A stretch of 64,000 nt of DNA from Edaphobacter flagellatus (GCF_025264665.1 NZ_CP073697.1:434001-498000), one strand, 5' to 3'. Shown: positions 36,075 through 47,369, numbered from the stretch's first letter. A program made the numbers and translations. The notes: generated by a model from the letters alone, not told the origin.

Positions 36075-37688
36075 CTAGCTCAGGTTTTCGCCGGTCATTT
36101 CCGTGGGCTTTTTGAGGTTGAGGAGATGGAGGATGGTGGGGGCTATGTCGCGCAGGCTTCCGCCGGGCCTGAGGATGGCGTGGTGGCTGGTGTCCTGCTC
36201 GTCGTTGATGAGGATGAAGGGGACGGGGTTGGTGGTGTGTGCGGTGTGGGGACCGCCGGTGATGGGATCGATGAGAAGCTCGGCGTTGCCGTGGTCGGCG
36301 GTGACGAGCAGCGAACCTCCGCGCTGTTTGACGGCGGAGTAGATGCGGCTGAGCTCGGTGTCGATGGTTTCGACGGCCTTGATGGTGGGGTCGAGCTTGC
36401 CGGAGTGGCCGACCATGTCGGCGTTGGCGAAGTTGACGATGATGACATCGAAGGCGGTGTCGTTGACGGCCTTGACGACGGCGTCGGCGATGCCGGCGGC
36501 GGACATCTCGGGCGCGAGATCGTAGGTGGCGACTTTCTGCGAGGGGATGAGGACGCGGTCTTCGCCGAGGAAGGGTTTTTCGATGCCACCGTTGAAGAAG
36601 TAGGTGACGTGGGCGTACTTCTCGGTTTCGGCGACGCGAAGGTTGCGGAGACCGGCATCGGCCATGACGTTGGCGAGCAGATTATCCATTGACTCCGGTG
36701 GGATGACGACGGGGAGACGGAAGTTTTTGTCGTACTGCGTCATGCAGACGTAATGGATGTTTTGGGGCGCTTCGTTGCGCGGGATGGCGAGGTCGAGCTC
36801 AGCTGCCTTGGGCAGATCGAGTGCGTTGTCGGTCGTGAGGCCGCCGGGGACGTCGGAGCTACGGGCGAGGACGCGAGTGATCTGGCGGACGCGGTCGGCG
36901 CGGTAGTTGAAGCAGATGCAGACGTCGTTATCGCGGATGGGTCCGATTGCCTTACCGTGCTGGTCGACGACGGTGAAGGGCGGGACGAACTCGTCGGTGA
37001 TGCCGTTGTTATAGAGCTCGCGAATACGGGCGAGCGGGTCGGTGTAGGTGCCACCTTCGGGGTGGCCGGTGACCATGGCGTCGAAGGCCTGGCGCTCTTT
37101 CTCCCAGCGGAGGTCGCGGTCCATGGCATAGTAGCGGCCGGAGATGGAGGCGATCTGTCCTATGCCGATCTCGCGAATCTGCTGCTCGAGGGATTCGAGG
37201 TAGCCGAGGCCGCTGGTGGGCATGGTGTCGCGTCCGTCCATAAAGGCGTGGACGTAGACGCGGGTGAGGTGATGCTGGGCGGCGAGCTTGAGGAGCGCGT
37301 AGAGGTGGCGCTGCTGCGAGTGGACGCCGCCGTCGGAGACGAGTCCGAAGAGATGGAGGGCGCGGTTGCCCTGCCCCGCAAGTTGGACGGCGCGGGTAAG
37401 GACTGGGTCGGAGAAGAAGGAGCCGTCCTCGATGGCGGCATCGATGCGGGTGATGTCCATGCGGACGATGCGTCCGGCGCCGAGGTTGAGATGGCCGACT
37501 TCGCTGTTGCCCATCTGGCCGTCGGGAAGCCCGACGTAGTGGTCGCTGGCGCGGATGAGGGTGTTGGGGTAGGTGGCCAGGAGCTTGTCGTAGGTGGGCT
37601 TGCGGGCGAGCGCGATAGCGTTGCCGTGAGTCTCGGGGCGGTAGCCCCAGCCGTCGAGGATGGTGAGGACAATCGGTTTTTTGGGCAT
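36075..37688 (-). CDS. gpmI: 2,3-bisphosphoglycerate-independent phosphoglycerate mutase
   Basis: 537 aa, slightly longer than the usual 510. It interconverts 3- and 2-phosphoglycerate in glycolysis using two Mn ions. Landmarks: [12 protein letters not shown] (first Asp ligand), the catalytic Ser in [53 protein letters not shown], and [11 protein letters not shown]. Weak ribosome site at the ATG. It lies apart from eno but in the same strand block as other central-carbon genes. Confidence 0.95.
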   Translation of the reverse strand: MPKKPIVLTILDGWGYRPETHGNAIALARKPTYDKLLATYPNTLIRASDHYVGLPDGQMGNSEVGHLNLGAGRIVRMDITRIDAAIEDGSFFSDPVLTRAVQLAGQGNRALHLFGLVSDGGVHSQQRHLYALLKLAAQHHLTRVYVHAFMDGRDTMPTSGLGYLESLEQQIREIGIGQIASISGRYYAMDRDLRWEKERQAFDAMVTGHPEGGTYTDPLARIRELYNNGITDEFVPPFTVVDQHGKAIGPIRDNDVCICFNYRADRVRQITRVLARSSDVPGGLTTDNALDLPKAAELDLAIPRNEAPQNIHYVCMTQYDKNFRLPVVIPPESMDNLLANVMADAGLRNLRVAETEKYAHVTYFFNGGIEKPFLGEDRVLIPSQKVATYDLAPEMSAAGIADAVVKAVNDTAFDVIIVNFANADMVGHSGKLDPTIKAVETIDTELSRIYSAVKQRGGSLLVTADHGNAELLIDPITGGPHTAHTTNPVPFILINDEQDTSHHAILRPGGSLRDIAPTILHLLNLKKPTEMTGENLS

Positions 37689-37744
37689 TGCTTTGGTTCA
37701 GGATACCAAGAGTTTTTGGGGTGATGGTTGATGAGGCTGGGAGA

Positions 37745-37889
37745 TGAAGACGCAGATCCTTCGAATGCGCAGCCTCGCTGCTCTGATCAGGATGACACTT
37801 TTGTAAAAACGCCAGATATTCGTGACTCTACATGCGAAATGCGGGGGTTCCTCGACTACGCAGCTACGCTGCTTCGCTCGGAATGACAC
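37745..37889. repeat. Two adjacent intergenic repeats upstream of gpmI (copy 3 of the GGAATGACAC family)
   Basis: At 37818-37889 the sequence runs from ATTCGTGACTCTACATGCG through AAATGCGGGGGTTCCTCGAC to GCTTCGCTCGGAATGACAC, matching copy 2. Just before it, about 37750-37798 is a different element (GCAGATCCTTCGAATGCGC to GATCAGGATGACAC) with a similar CAGGATGACA-type end. Both lie in the 210-bp gap between gpmI and the PAP2 gene. Confidence 0.7.
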
Positions 37890-37898
37890 GGTGGTGGG

Positions 37899-38720
37899 TT
37901 AGAGGAAGTGGAGGCAGGCGACGAAGGTGAGGAACGCGAGGAGGGCTCCGAGGATGACGTCGAGGGCGTAGTGGTAGCGGCCGATGACGGCTCCCAGGGA
38001 GATGGCTATGGCGATGCCGAGGAAGAGGAGGCCGATGGGGATGGAGGCGTGGAGAAGGACGAAGGCGACGGAGAAGGCGGAAGCAACGTGGGCGCTGGGG
38101 AAGGAGATGGCATGGATGCTTCCGTGCTGGAGAATCCAGCGGTTGAAGACGCGGCCTTTGTTGATCTGGGCAGGAGGCGGTGTTGCGGCGGGCTCGACGA
38201 GAGAGCGTGGCGGGTAGGCAGGGACGAAAGGAGTGATGGCATAGCAAAGGTACGTGGCGATGAGGACGACGAGCCAGAATCCGGCAACCTGGCTGCGGAG
38301 GTTGGCGAGGTAGAGGGAGAGGAGTCCGAGAGGGACGAGGGGATAGCAGGAGAGGTAGGCCATCTCCAGCAGGAAGCCGATGCCGGTGCGTGAGGTGCCG
38401 GACTGTGAGGCGATGGTGGGGATGAGGCGGTGGTCGAGGTCGAGGAGGCGTTGCTGGATGCGTGGGTTTGGCGCGAGGAAAAACTGTCCGGTCTGCCAGT
38501 ACGGGATGAGGAAGAGTGGGACGGTGAGCCAGTCGCGGAGGATCGAGGCGGCTTCGGGTGGCAGTGCGCGGGCTATGAGGAGGGCGATGGCGAGGATGAC
38601 GGCAGCGGCTAATGCGAGGGTTGTGATGTTGCGCTGGCGCTGGCGCGGGAGTGGAGTGAGCCAGGCGGCGAGGGCCAGCAGGAGGGAGAAGCCGAGCTGA
38701 ATCCATTCGGAAGTACGCAT
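37899..38720 (-). CDS. PAP2-superfamily membrane phosphatase
   Basis: 273 aa with about six hydrophobic helices. The phosphatase core is at the C-terminus: PAYPPRSL (in place of the first KxxxxxxRP motif), ISFPSAHVASAF (the PSGH-equivalent with catalytic His), and GRYHYALDVILGALLA (SRxxxxxHxxxD-equivalent with nucleophilic His and Asp). This wording is that of the PAP2_3/inositolphosphotransferase-like branch rather than undecaprenyl-PP phosphatases. It likely acts on a lipid phosphate or phosphodiester at the inner membrane. 45 bp downstream of the sirtuin gene, possibly co-transcribed. Confidence 0.82.
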   Translation of the reverse strand: MRTSEWIQLGFSLLLALAAWLTPLPRQRQRNITTLALAAAVILAIALLIARALPPEAASILRDWLTVPLFLIPYWQTGQFFLAPNPRIQQRLLDLDHRLIPTIASQSGTSRTGIGFLLEMAYLSCYPLVPLGLLSLYLANLRSQVAGFWLVVLIATYLCYAITPFVPAYPPRSLVEPAATPPPAQINKGRVFNRWILQHGSIHAISFPSAHVASAFSVAFVLLHASIPIGLLFLGIAIAISLGAVIGRYHYALDVILGALLAFLTFVACLHFL

Positions 38721-38765
38721 CGCTGAGGCGTCCTCACTTCGATGGCTACCGCGATTCTATTGATA

Positions 38766-39476
38766 TCACTTTGAGGATGGGTGGTCGAAGAAGTCAGGGA
38801 GAACCTGAGTGGCGGTGCCGAGGATGATGTCGTCGAAGGAGGCGGCGTTGGAAGGTTCTTCGGGGCCGATGTAGATGGTGCGGGTGCCGGTCTGGCGGGC
38901 GATGTGGACGAATCCGGCGGCGGGGTAGACGGAGCCGGAGGTGCCGACGACGAGGAGTGTGGTGGCGCGGTCGAGCTGGGCGTAGATGGATTCCATGTCG
39001 AGGGGGATCTCGCCGAACCAGACGATGTGTGGGCGGATGGGTGAGCCACAGGTGGTGCAGGTGGGGAGCGGTGCGGACTCGTAGAAGGCGCTGTCGGCGA
39101 AGGGCTGATTGCAACGAACGCAGCGGGACTGGAAGAGCGAGCCGTGCATGTGGTGGATGCGATGGGAGCCGGCGCGTTCGTGGAGATCATCGACGTTCTG
39201 AGTGCAGAGGTAGAAGCGGTCTCCTAGTTGCTGCTCAAGCTGGGCGAGGGCATGATGCGCGGCGTTGGGCTGGACGGCGAGAGCGTCGCGACGGCGCATG
39301 GAGTAGAAGCGCCAGACGAGGAGCGGATCGGCGTCCCAGGCTTCGGGGGTGGCGACTTCTTCGACGCGATGGCCGTTCCAGAGGCCGCCGGAGCCACGGA
39401 AGGTAGCGAGGCCGCTCTCTGCGGAGATGCCTGCTCCGGTGAGGACGAAGAGACGGTCGGTGGAGCTTAACTTCAT
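38766..39476 (-). CDS. cobB: NAD-dependent protein deacylase, sirtuin (CobB/SIRT5-like)
   Basis: 236 aa. Rossmann-fold sirtuin motifs: [29 protein letters not shown], the catalytic His in HHMHGSLF, two zinc CxxC pairs (CVRCNQPF and CTTCGSPI), and [14 protein letters not shown]. The WRFYSMRRR segment has the Tyr and Arg pair that marks class III sirtuins able to remove succinyl and malonyl groups. The start overlaps the zwf stop by 4 bp (ATGA), so it is coupled with glucose-6-phosphate dehydrogenase. Confidence 0.93.
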   Translation of the reverse strand: MKLSSTDRLFVLTGAGISAESGLATFRGSGGLWNGHRVEEVATPEAWDADPLLVWRFYSMRRRDALAVQPNAAHHALAQLEQQLGDRFYLCTQNVDDLHERAGSHRIHHMHGSLFQSRCVRCNQPFADSAFYESAPLPTCTTCGSPIRPHIVWFGEIPLDMESIYAQLDRATTLLVVGTSGSVYPAAGFVHIARQTGTRTIYIGPEEPSNAASFDDIILGTATQVLPDFFDHPSSK

Positions 39477-40918
39477 GCTGGTTGAGGAACGAGGTGGAGA
39501 TCGTCTGCCGTGTCGTTGACGGGTGCCTGCCAGCCTCCGGGAGGCGTGACGTTGTTGAGGATTTGCTCGGGCTCTCCGGTGGGTCCCCAGGTGTGGGGCT
39601 CGTAGGGATAGACGGGTGTTCCGGCCTTGAGGACGGGGTCGACGATGCGCCAGGCTTCTTCGACGTAGTCCTGACGGGCGAAGAGAGTGGCATCGCCAGC
39701 CATGGCGTCCGTGATCACGCGCTCGTAGGCTTCCATCTCTTCGGGGCGGGGGTAGCGGCAGGCTTCGAGCTCGACGACCTGGCGTGGAGCGCTCTCGTCC
39801 ACTGCCGATACGGAGACGCAGAGCGCGATCGTCATCTCAGGGCTGATGCGGAAGCGCATGTGGTTCTGCGGAGCCGGGTCGGTCATGTTGGTAGCGGGAG
39901 GGCGGCGAAGGCGAGCGATGACTTCGGTGCAGGTGGTGGGAAGGTTCTTGCCGGCGCGGATGTAGAAGGGGACGCCGTCCCAGCGCCAGTTCTTGATCTC
40001 AAGCTGAAGGGCGGCGAAGGTCTCGACGGTGGAGTTGGGGGCGACGCCTTTCTCGTCCTTGTAGCCGACGAACTGGCCGCGAAGGAGGTTCGATGGTTCG
40101 ATGGGAGGAATGGCTTTGAGGACCTTGGCTTTTTCGTCGCGGATGGATTCGGTGTCGCGTCGTGCGGGGCACTCCATGGCGAGGTTCGACATGACCTGGA
40201 AGATGTGGTTCTGAATGACGTCACGGATGGCGCCGGTCTGATCGTAGAAAGAACCGCGGCCCTGGACGCCGAAGTCTTCGGCCATGGTGATCTGAATGCT
40301 TTCGATGTAGTCGCGGTTCCAGAGCGGCTCGAGAAACGAGTTGGAGAAGCGGAAGGAGACGATGTTGTGGACGGGGCCTTTTGCGAGGTAGTGGTCGATG
40401 CGGAAGATCGATGACTCGGGGAAGGCGGAGAGGAGGACGCGGTTGAGCTCCTGCGCAGAAGCGAGGTCGTGGCCGAAGGGTTTTTCGACGATCATGCGCG
40501 CGCCCTGCGCAGAGCCGGATTTTACGAGCTGCTCGACGACTGTCTCGAAGAGCGAGGGCGGGATGGCGAGATAGTGGGCGGGATGTTTCGCATCGCCGAG
40601 CTGCTTGCGTACTTCAGTAAACGTGGCGGCGTCGGAATAATCGCCATCGACGTAGCGGAGGAGCGAGCAGAGTTTCTGAAAGGCGTCTGCATCGAGGCCG
40701 CCATGCTGCTCAAGTGAGTCTTTAGCGCGGGCCTTGAGTTGATCGAGGTTCCATCCGGCCTTGGCGACACCGATGACAGGCACGTTGAGGTGACCGCGCT
40801 TGATCATGGCCTGGAGCGAGGGAAAGATCTTTTTGTAGGCGAGATCTCCGGTGGCTCCGAAGAAAACGAGGGCGTCGGACGGAATGGCGTGCTCCACGGC
40901 GGGGGCTTGAGTGCTCAA
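39473..40918 (-). CDS. zwf: Glucose-6-phosphate 1-dehydrogenase
   Basis: 481 aa, TTG start with AAGGAG 9 nt upstream. It oxidises glucose 6-phosphate to 6-phosphogluconolactone, the entry to the oxidative pentose phosphate pathway. Landmarks: [17 protein letters not shown] (coenzyme-binding, slightly divergent from the common GASGDLxxRK), EKPFGHD, the active-site RIDHYLAKG (usually RIDHYLGKE), and [13 protein letters not shown]. gnd lies 36 bp upstream and the sirtuin gene overlaps downstream. Confidence 0.95.
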   Translation of the reverse strand: MSTQAPAVEHAIPSDALVFFGATGDLAYKKIFPSLQAMIKRGHLNVPVIGVAKAGWNLDQLKARAKDSLEQHGGLDADAFQKLCSLLRYVDGDYSDAATFTEVRKQLGDAKHPAHYLAIPPSLFETVVEQLVKSGSAQGARMIVEKPFGHDLASAQELNRVLLSAFPESSIFRIDHYLAKGPVHNIVSFRFSNSFLEPLWNRDYIESIQITMAEDFGVQGRGSFYDQTGAIRDVIQNHIFQVMSNLAMECPARRDTESIRDEKAKVLKAIPPIEPSNLLRGQFVGYKDEKGVAPNSTVETFAALQLEIKNWRWDGVPFYIRAGKNLPTTCTEVIARLRRPPATNMTDPAPQNHMRFRISPEMTIALCVSVSAVDESAPRQVVELEACRYPRPEEMEAYERVITDAMAGDATLFARQDYVEEAWRIVDPVLKAGTPVYPYEPHTWGPTGEPEQILNNVTPPGGWQAPVNDTADDLHLVPQPA

Positions 40919-40954
40919 GAGGAGGCTCTCCTTGTGTTGATTATCGATCTTCCA

Positions 40955-41977
40955 TCATTTGTCTGCGGGCTTTTCGAGGTGGCCTCCGAACTCGTACCGC
41001 ATAGCGGAGAGGAGTTTGTCGGAGAACTCGGCGAGGCCGCGCGAGCTGAAGCGCTCGTAGAGTGCGGTGGTGAGTACGGGTGTGGGAACGCCTTCATCGA
41101 TGGAAGCCTTGACGGTCCAGCGGCCTTCGCCGGAGTCGGAGACGCGACCACCAAACTTTGCGAGAGCGGGGTCTTCAGCGAGCGCGGTGGCGGTGAGGTC
41201 GAGGAGCCAGGAGGCGATGACGGAGCCGCGACGCCAGACCTCGGCAACGGCTGGGAGGTTGAAGTCGTACTGGTAGTGCTCGGGATCGCGGAGCGGCGTG
41301 GTTTCGGCGTCGATCTCGGCGGTGTGCTTGCCGATGTTGGCTCCCTTGAGAACGGCGAGGCCTTCGGCGTAGGCGGCCATCATGCCGTACTCGATGCCGT
41401 TGTGCACCATCTTGACGAAGTGTCCGGCACCGCTGGCTCCGCAGTAGAGGTAGCCCTGTTCGGCGGTGGTGCCGATCTTGTCGAAGCCGGGGGTGCGGGG
41501 TACGTCGCCGGGGCCGGGAGCGATGGCCTGAAAGATGGGATCGAGATGCTGCACGACGGACTCTTCTCCGCCAATCATCATGCAATAGCCGCGCTCGAGC
41601 CCCCAGACGCCGCCGGAGGTGCCGACATCGACATAGTGAAGCCCCTTGGGAGCGATCTCTTTGGAGCGGCGAATGTCATCGATGTAATACGAGTTGCCGC
41701 CGTCGATGAGAATGTCTCCGGCCTGCAGCAGAGGGGTGTACTGGGCAAGTGCAGAATCGACATATCCGGCGGGGATCATAAGCCAGATGGGCCGCGGCGG
41801 GGCGAGCTTGCTGACGAGGTCCTGAGCGGAAGAGGCTCCGATGACTCCCTTTACTTTCGCAAGGTCGGCGACGACTTCGGGTGAGCGATCGTAGACAACA
41901 CATTCGTGTCCGTGAGCGGCGAGGCGGCGAACCATGTTCGCGCCCATTCTTCCAAGACCTACCATTCCCAGCTGCAT
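40955..41977 (-). CDS. gnd: 6-phosphogluconate dehydrogenase (decarboxylating), short type
   Basis: 340 aa from the ATG at 41977, 6 nt behind AAGGAG (another ATG two codons upstream overlaps that site). It converts 6-phosphogluconate to ribulose 5-phosphate. Motifs: GMVGLGRMGANMVRRL (dinucleotide loop), DGGNSYYIDD, VDVGTSGGVWGLERGYCMMIGG, and GHFVKMVHNGIEYGMM with catalytic Lys/His. It is the short (about 300-340 aa) class found in many bacteria. The second beta-strand ends in YDRS, and the Asp there suggests a preference for NAD+ over NADP+. Confidence 0.94.
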   Translation of the reverse strand: MQLGMVGLGRMGANMVRRLAAHGHECVVYDRSPEVVADLAKVKGVIGASSAQDLVSKLAPPRPIWLMIPAGYVDSALAQYTPLLQAGDILIDGGNSYYIDDIRRSKEIAPKGLHYVDVGTSGGVWGLERGYCMMIGGEESVVQHLDPIFQAIAPGPGDVPRTPGFDKIGTTAEQGYLYCGASGAGHFVKMVHNGIEYGMMAAYAEGLAVLKGANIGKHTAEIDAETTPLRDPEHYQYDFNLPAVAEVWRRGSVIASWLLDLTATALAEDPALAKFGGRVSDSGEGRWTVKASIDEGVPTPVLTTALYERFSSRGLAEFSDKLLSAMRYEFGGHLEKPADK

Positions 41978-42087
41978 CGGCATCTCCTTGAGTTAGGACG
42001 AACGCAGGGGAATAGTCTACGGCAAAACCGATGCCGGCTCGATGAATGGAGGTTTTTCAGGTGCGAGGCTGCCGGAGGACGAAACAG

Positions 42088-42127
42088 AAGCGGCACCGGC
42101 GTCGCGTATCGGACGCTGGTGCCGCTT
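42088..42127. terminator. Terminator after eno
   Basis: AAGCGGCACC (42088-42097) pairs with GGTGCCGCTT (42118-42127), and inner GGCGTC/GGACGC strengthens the stem. The plus strand ends in TTTTT; the minus strand has a weaker TTCTGTTTC tract downstream of eno, for which it is positioned. Confidence 0.75.
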
Positions 42128-42135
42128 TTTGAAAA

Positions 42136-43792
<1,657 letters not shown>

Positions 43793-44719
43793 ATGAAGAC
43801 ACGGATGACAACGGTGGCAGCCCTTGCGTTTGCCGCGCTCCCGCTAATGGCTCAGGATGCGCGCACGGGAGTCTCGAACCCGGACTCGGTAACGATTGAT
43901 GCGAACAATACGGACGCAACTGCTGCTCCCAAGGCTGCGGCCCCGGCGAAGCCTTCGGCAGCAAAGCCTGCGGCAGAGGAGACGTATGGAGCCTATGTGC
44001 CCTACACAGGCCCAGCGGTTGCCGGTGCAGTACCTGCTGCTGCGGTGCAGGCTGCTCCTGCAGGCGATGTGGATGCACAGATTGTCACCAGCGTTCCTGA
44101 GCGTGAGGGTGAGATCAATGAAGGCACCTTGCTGCGGGTGCGGATGCGTGAGCAGATTTCGACGGCGACGACGGCTCCCGGCACGAAGTTTACGGCCGAG
44201 GTGATGGAAGCGCTGACGAACAATGGCCGCGTGATTATTCCGATCGGCTCGATCATGGAGGGCCAGGTGACGGAGGTTCATGCAGGTAAGCGGATCTCCG
44301 GCGCGGCGGCGCTGCATCTTGAGCCGCGCAATATTACGCTGCCGGATGGAACGGTCTATGTGGTTCATGCACAGCTGATCGATACACCGCTGAGCAGCTT
44401 CAACGTGAACCGTGAAGGCACGCTGAAGCGCCGCGACCGCACGAAGGAGACGCTGGGTGTTACGGCTCTGGCGACGGGCAGCGGCGCAGTGGCCGGCGCG
44501 ATGCTGGGTGGAGGCGTAGGCGCGCTGGTAGGCGCAGGCGTTGGTGCGGGCGTCTCGACGGCGATGTGGCTGAAGCAGGAGCGGCAGGCGACGCTGGCGC
44601 AGGATTCGCGCCTGGTGTTTAGTCTGACAACTCCGTTGCAATTGAAGCCGATTCATGCGGCTTCGGTCAGTGCCGCTACCGGTGCGGGGCCTGCGTTGAA
44701 GGCTGTTCCGGCTGAGTAG
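43793..44719 (+). CDS. Secreted Ala/Pro-rich protein with glycine-zipper segment
   Basis: 308 aa, ATG with GGAGG 8 nt upstream. Signal peptide ([16 protein letters not shown]); a low-complexity Ala/Pro/Lys region to about residue 100; then a folded core: INEGTLLRVRMREQISTATTAPGTKF, GRVIIPIGSIMEGQVTEV and RNITLPDGTVYVVHAQL. The core resembles the C-terminal beta-domain of VirB10/TrbI-like proteins in wording, though no conjugation genes are near. A glycine zipper (GAVAGAMLGGGVGALVGAGV) follows and may insert into a membrane. Function unknown. Terminator after the stop. Confidence 0.7.
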   Translation: MKTRMTTVAALAFAALPLMAQDARTGVSNPDSVTIDANNTDATAAPKAAAPAKPSAAKPAAEETYGAYVPYTGPAVAGAVPAAAVQAAPAGDVDAQIVTSVPEREGEINEGTLLRVRMREQISTATTAPGTKFTAEVMEALTNNGRVIIPIGSIMEGQVTEVHAGKRISGAAALHLEPRNITLPDGTVYVVHAQLIDTPLSSFNVNREGTLKRRDRTKETLGVTALATGSGAVAGAMLGGGVGALVGAGVGAGVSTAMWLKQERQATLAQDSRLVFSLTTPLQLKPIHAASVSAATGAGPALKAVPAE

Positions 44720-44735
44720 TTTGCTTGCAGGATGG

Positions 44736-44763
44736 AGAAAGGCGGACTTCGGTCCGCCTTTCT
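44736..44763. terminator. Bidirectional terminator with TTCG tetraloop
   Basis: AGAAAGGCGGAC (44736-44747), loop TTCG, GTCCGCCTTTCT (44752-44763): a perfect 12-bp stem between converging genes, T-rich on the plus side. Confidence 0.9.
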
Positions 44764-44781
44764 TATTTAGTGAATCTCTCC

Positions 44782-47292
44782 TTAGTTGCGGACCTGAGCG
44801 AGGAGGCGCTTCCAGTTCTTCTGGTTGCGGCGATAGCTCTTCTTAAGATCTTCGAGGATGCGCTCGAAGTCGGCGTGGCCGGAGAGGCGCTTCCATGCGG
44901 GATTCTTGGAGAACCACGGGTAATTTTCGTTGCCGAGGTAGATGGCGCGGCGTAGCCAGTGAAGGGCTTCGCTTTCGTCGCCATCGACGGCGAAGTAGGT
45001 CGCGAGGCGGTAGGCCATCTCGCTGTCGGCCTCGGCAGCGGCCAGGGTTTCGTCGATGATGAAGGTTGCGGCTTTCTGACGGTCGCCGAGCTGCACGTAG
45101 CAGAGCGCGATGGTGGGAAAGACGATGCGCAGCGACTTCTCGTCGCGGATGACGTTCTCGAGCGTTTCGATCGCGCCGGAGAGGTCGCCGATTCGCATTT
45201 TCTGATAGCCGAGGGAGATGCGCAGCAGGGGCTGACGCGGCTCGAGCGTGAGACCTTTCTCAATCTCGTCGGCCGCCAGCTCAAGCTGATTCTGATACTG
45301 GTAGACGCGGGCGCGATGGTTGTAGATCATGGCCGCGTTCGATGGGTTCATGCGCAGCGAAGTGTTGAACTGCTCTAGCGCTTCGTCGTACATGCCATCG
45401 ATGCGCAGCGTGAGCCCGGCGACCATGCGGACGTTCCAGTCGTTGCCCGCAGTCTGCAGGAGATGCTCGATGCCGTGGCGGGCAGATTCTTTTTCGCCAC
45501 GAGAGAGCAGCATGTAGACGCGATAGAGGTTGGCTTCGACAGAGCCGGGATCGAGCTCGAGCGCGCGGTCGAAGGCGCGGCGGGCTTCGAGGACATGCAT
45601 CTGGCCGCCGAGTCCGTGGCGGGTGTACTGGAGGTGCGTGATGCCAAGGCCAGACCAGCCGGGAGCAAAGCGATCGTTATGCTTGACGACGGACTCGAAG
45701 AGAGTGCGGGCACGGTCAAGGTCGTCGCGATTGCCGGTGCGGGTCATGAAGGAGGAGAGGAGGGCGCGGGCCTGCAGGTACTCCTCAGAAAGGTCTTCGG
45801 AGAGCGACGTAGAAGGCGCGGTGGAGCGGTTGTTATTCTCCGCCGCAGTGAGACGCCCGACGCCCTGGAGCGTGCTGAAGACTTCGTTGCAGATTTCGCC
45901 CTGCACGCTGACGAGGTCAAACGAGGCGACATTGATGGAGCCGCCGGCGCGGACGCTCTGGCCGGGGACATCGAGGAGCTGCCAGTTGAGGTCGAAGCCT
46001 TTGTCGGAGCGGAGGAAGTTGCCAGCGAGGACGAAATCGGTGAGGAGCTTCTTGCCGACGCTTAACGGATCGAGCTGCTGCGTGGGAAGAGACATCAGTG
46101 CGCTGGAGGGACGAACCACGAGCGAGGGCATGCGGGCGAGGCGCGCGGCGATGGCGTCGGCCAAGGCATAACCATAGAGCGGAGCGACGTCGGCGGGGCC
46201 GTAGTTGATGAAGGGCAGCACGACGATGCTACTGGTCTGCTGCTTTTGCGAGGTGGAAGAGCCAGACTCGCGGAAGCGCTCAGCAAGCATCGAAAGGATG
46301 CCGGTGGTGCGCTTCTCTTCTTCGGGTGTGTCGAGGGCTAGTCTTCCCTGCTGCGGCAGGAGGGTAAGGGACTCGCTGCCAACCATCAGCGTTGCGTCGA
46401 GCTGCATGGAGCGCATGATGGTCTTGAGCGACTCGCGGATATCAGCGGCGCTGGCGAAGCGGGCAGCGGGTTGTTTCTCAAGGCAGCGAAGGACGACGCT
46501 CTCCATCTCGCTGGGAAGCTGCGGATTGATTTCGCGGATGGAGGGCGGATCGGCAAACTGAATGGCGCGTATGGACTGGAAGTCGGGCGCGTCGGGGCGG
46601 TGGAAGGGATGGCGTCCGGTGGCAAGCTCAAAGAGGACGAGGCCGAGGGCGAAGATGTCGGACTGGACGCTGGACTGGCCGGTGACAAACTGCTCGGGCG
46701 CCATGTAGGCGATGGTGCCGCCACGCGCGGTGTAAGTGGCTCCGAGGGGCGGAAGATTGCTCTTGTCGGCGGGGCCGGAGGGGTCGAAGTCGGTCTTGTC
46801 GAGAGCGAGACGACGCGCGAGACCGAAGTCGAGAATCTTGATGAGGCCACCGTCGGTGAGCATGACATTGGCGGGTTTGAGGTCGCGATGGAAGATGCCG
46901 AGCGAGTGCGCGGCGGCGAGACCGTCGGAGATCTGAATGCCGGCGGAGAGAACAAGCTCCAGAGTGGAAGGGCCGTCGGAGATGATCTTGTCCAGCGATT
47001 TGCCGGGGACATACTGCATCACGATGTAGGCTTCGGAGCCGTCACCGGATTCGGCAGGAGCTTCGCCTACTTCATAGATGGCGCAGACATTGGGGTGGTC
47101 GATGGCGGAGGCAAGACGGGCTTCGCGGAGCTGGGTAGCGCGCATCTGCTCGGTGGTAAGGTTGCCGCGCTTGAGGATTTTGATGACGACCGGGCGCTGA
47201 AGCAGGGTGTCATTGGCAAGAAAAACGACGCCGGAGCCGCCAGCACCGATCTTGCGGACAAGCTCATACTGCTCGATGACGCGTCGCTTCAT
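44782..47292 (-). CDS. Soluble Ser/Thr protein kinase with TolB-like and TPR regions
   Basis: 836 aa. Residues about 9-275 are a Hanks-type kinase with all key residues: glycine loop KIGAGGSGVVF, Lys38 in VIKIL, HRDLKPAN (135-142), DFG (155-157), and GTIAYMAPEQ. After a linker, residues about 345-470 resemble the TolB-like N-domain often fused to kinases and cyclases (SSIVVLPFINYGPADVAPLYGYALADAI, then FVLAGNFLRSDKGFDLNWQLLD). The C-terminal half is a TPR solenoid (EARRAFDRALELDPGSVEANLYRVYMLL; DEALEQFNTSLRMNPSNAAM). There is no transmembrane helix, unlike PknB. It probably senses or scaffolds through the TPRs; substrates unknown. Monocistronic. Confidence 0.92.
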   Translation of the reverse strand: MKRRVIEQYELVRKIGAGGSGVVFLANDTLLQRPVVIKILKRGNLTTEQMRATQLREARLASAIDHPNVCAIYEVGEAPAESGDGSEAYIVMQYVPGKSLDKIISDGPSTLELVLSAGIQISDGLAAAHSLGIFHRDLKPANVMLTDGGLIKILDFGLARRLALDKTDFDPSGPADKSNLPPLGATYTARGGTIAYMAPEQFVTGQSSVQSDIFALGLVLFELATGRHPFHRPDAPDFQSIRAIQFADPPSIREINPQLPSEMESVVLRCLEKQPAARFASAADIRESLKTIMRSMQLDATLMVGSESLTLLPQQGRLALDTPEEEKRTTGILSMLAERFRESGSSTSQKQQTSSIVVLPFINYGPADVAPLYGYALADAIAARLARMPSLVVRPSSALMSLPTQQLDPLSVGKKLLTDFVLAGNFLRSDKGFDLNWQLLDVPGQSVRAGGSINVASFDLVSVQGEICNEVFSTLQGVGRLTAAENNNRSTAPSTSLSEDLSEEYLQARALLSSFMTRTGNRDDLDRARTLFESVVKHNDRFAPGWSGLGITHLQYTRHGLGGQMHVLEARRAFDRALELDPGSVEANLYRVYMLLSRGEKESARHGIEHLLQTAGNDWNVRMVAGLTLRIDGMYDEALEQFNTSLRMNPSNAAMIYNHRARVYQYQNQLELAADEIEKGLTLEPRQPLLRISLGYQKMRIGDLSGAIETLENVIRDEKSLRIVFPTIALCYVQLGDRQKAATFIIDETLAAAEADSEMAYRLATYFAVDGDESEALHWLRRAIYLGNENYPWFSKNPAWKRLSGHADFERILEDLKKSYRRNQKNWKRLLAQVRN

Positions 47293-47369
47293 ATCTCCAT
47301 TATTGCAAGGAGTTGCATGTGGAAGATGTCTGTGTCGTTATTTACAGCGTGTGACGAAGGCAGGCTGGG

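Noticed and set aside
36753-37724. 323-codon plus-strand ORF opposite gpmI
   Set aside because: Same antisense effect of strong third-position GC bias; no recognisable domain, and gpmI is complete.
37698-37889. 63-codon minus-strand ORF beginning in a repeat
   Set aside because: It lies almost wholly within the two intergenic repeats upstream of gpmI.
40739-41884. 381-codon plus-strand ORF opposite gnd
   Set aside because: Antisense shadow of a complete gnd gene.
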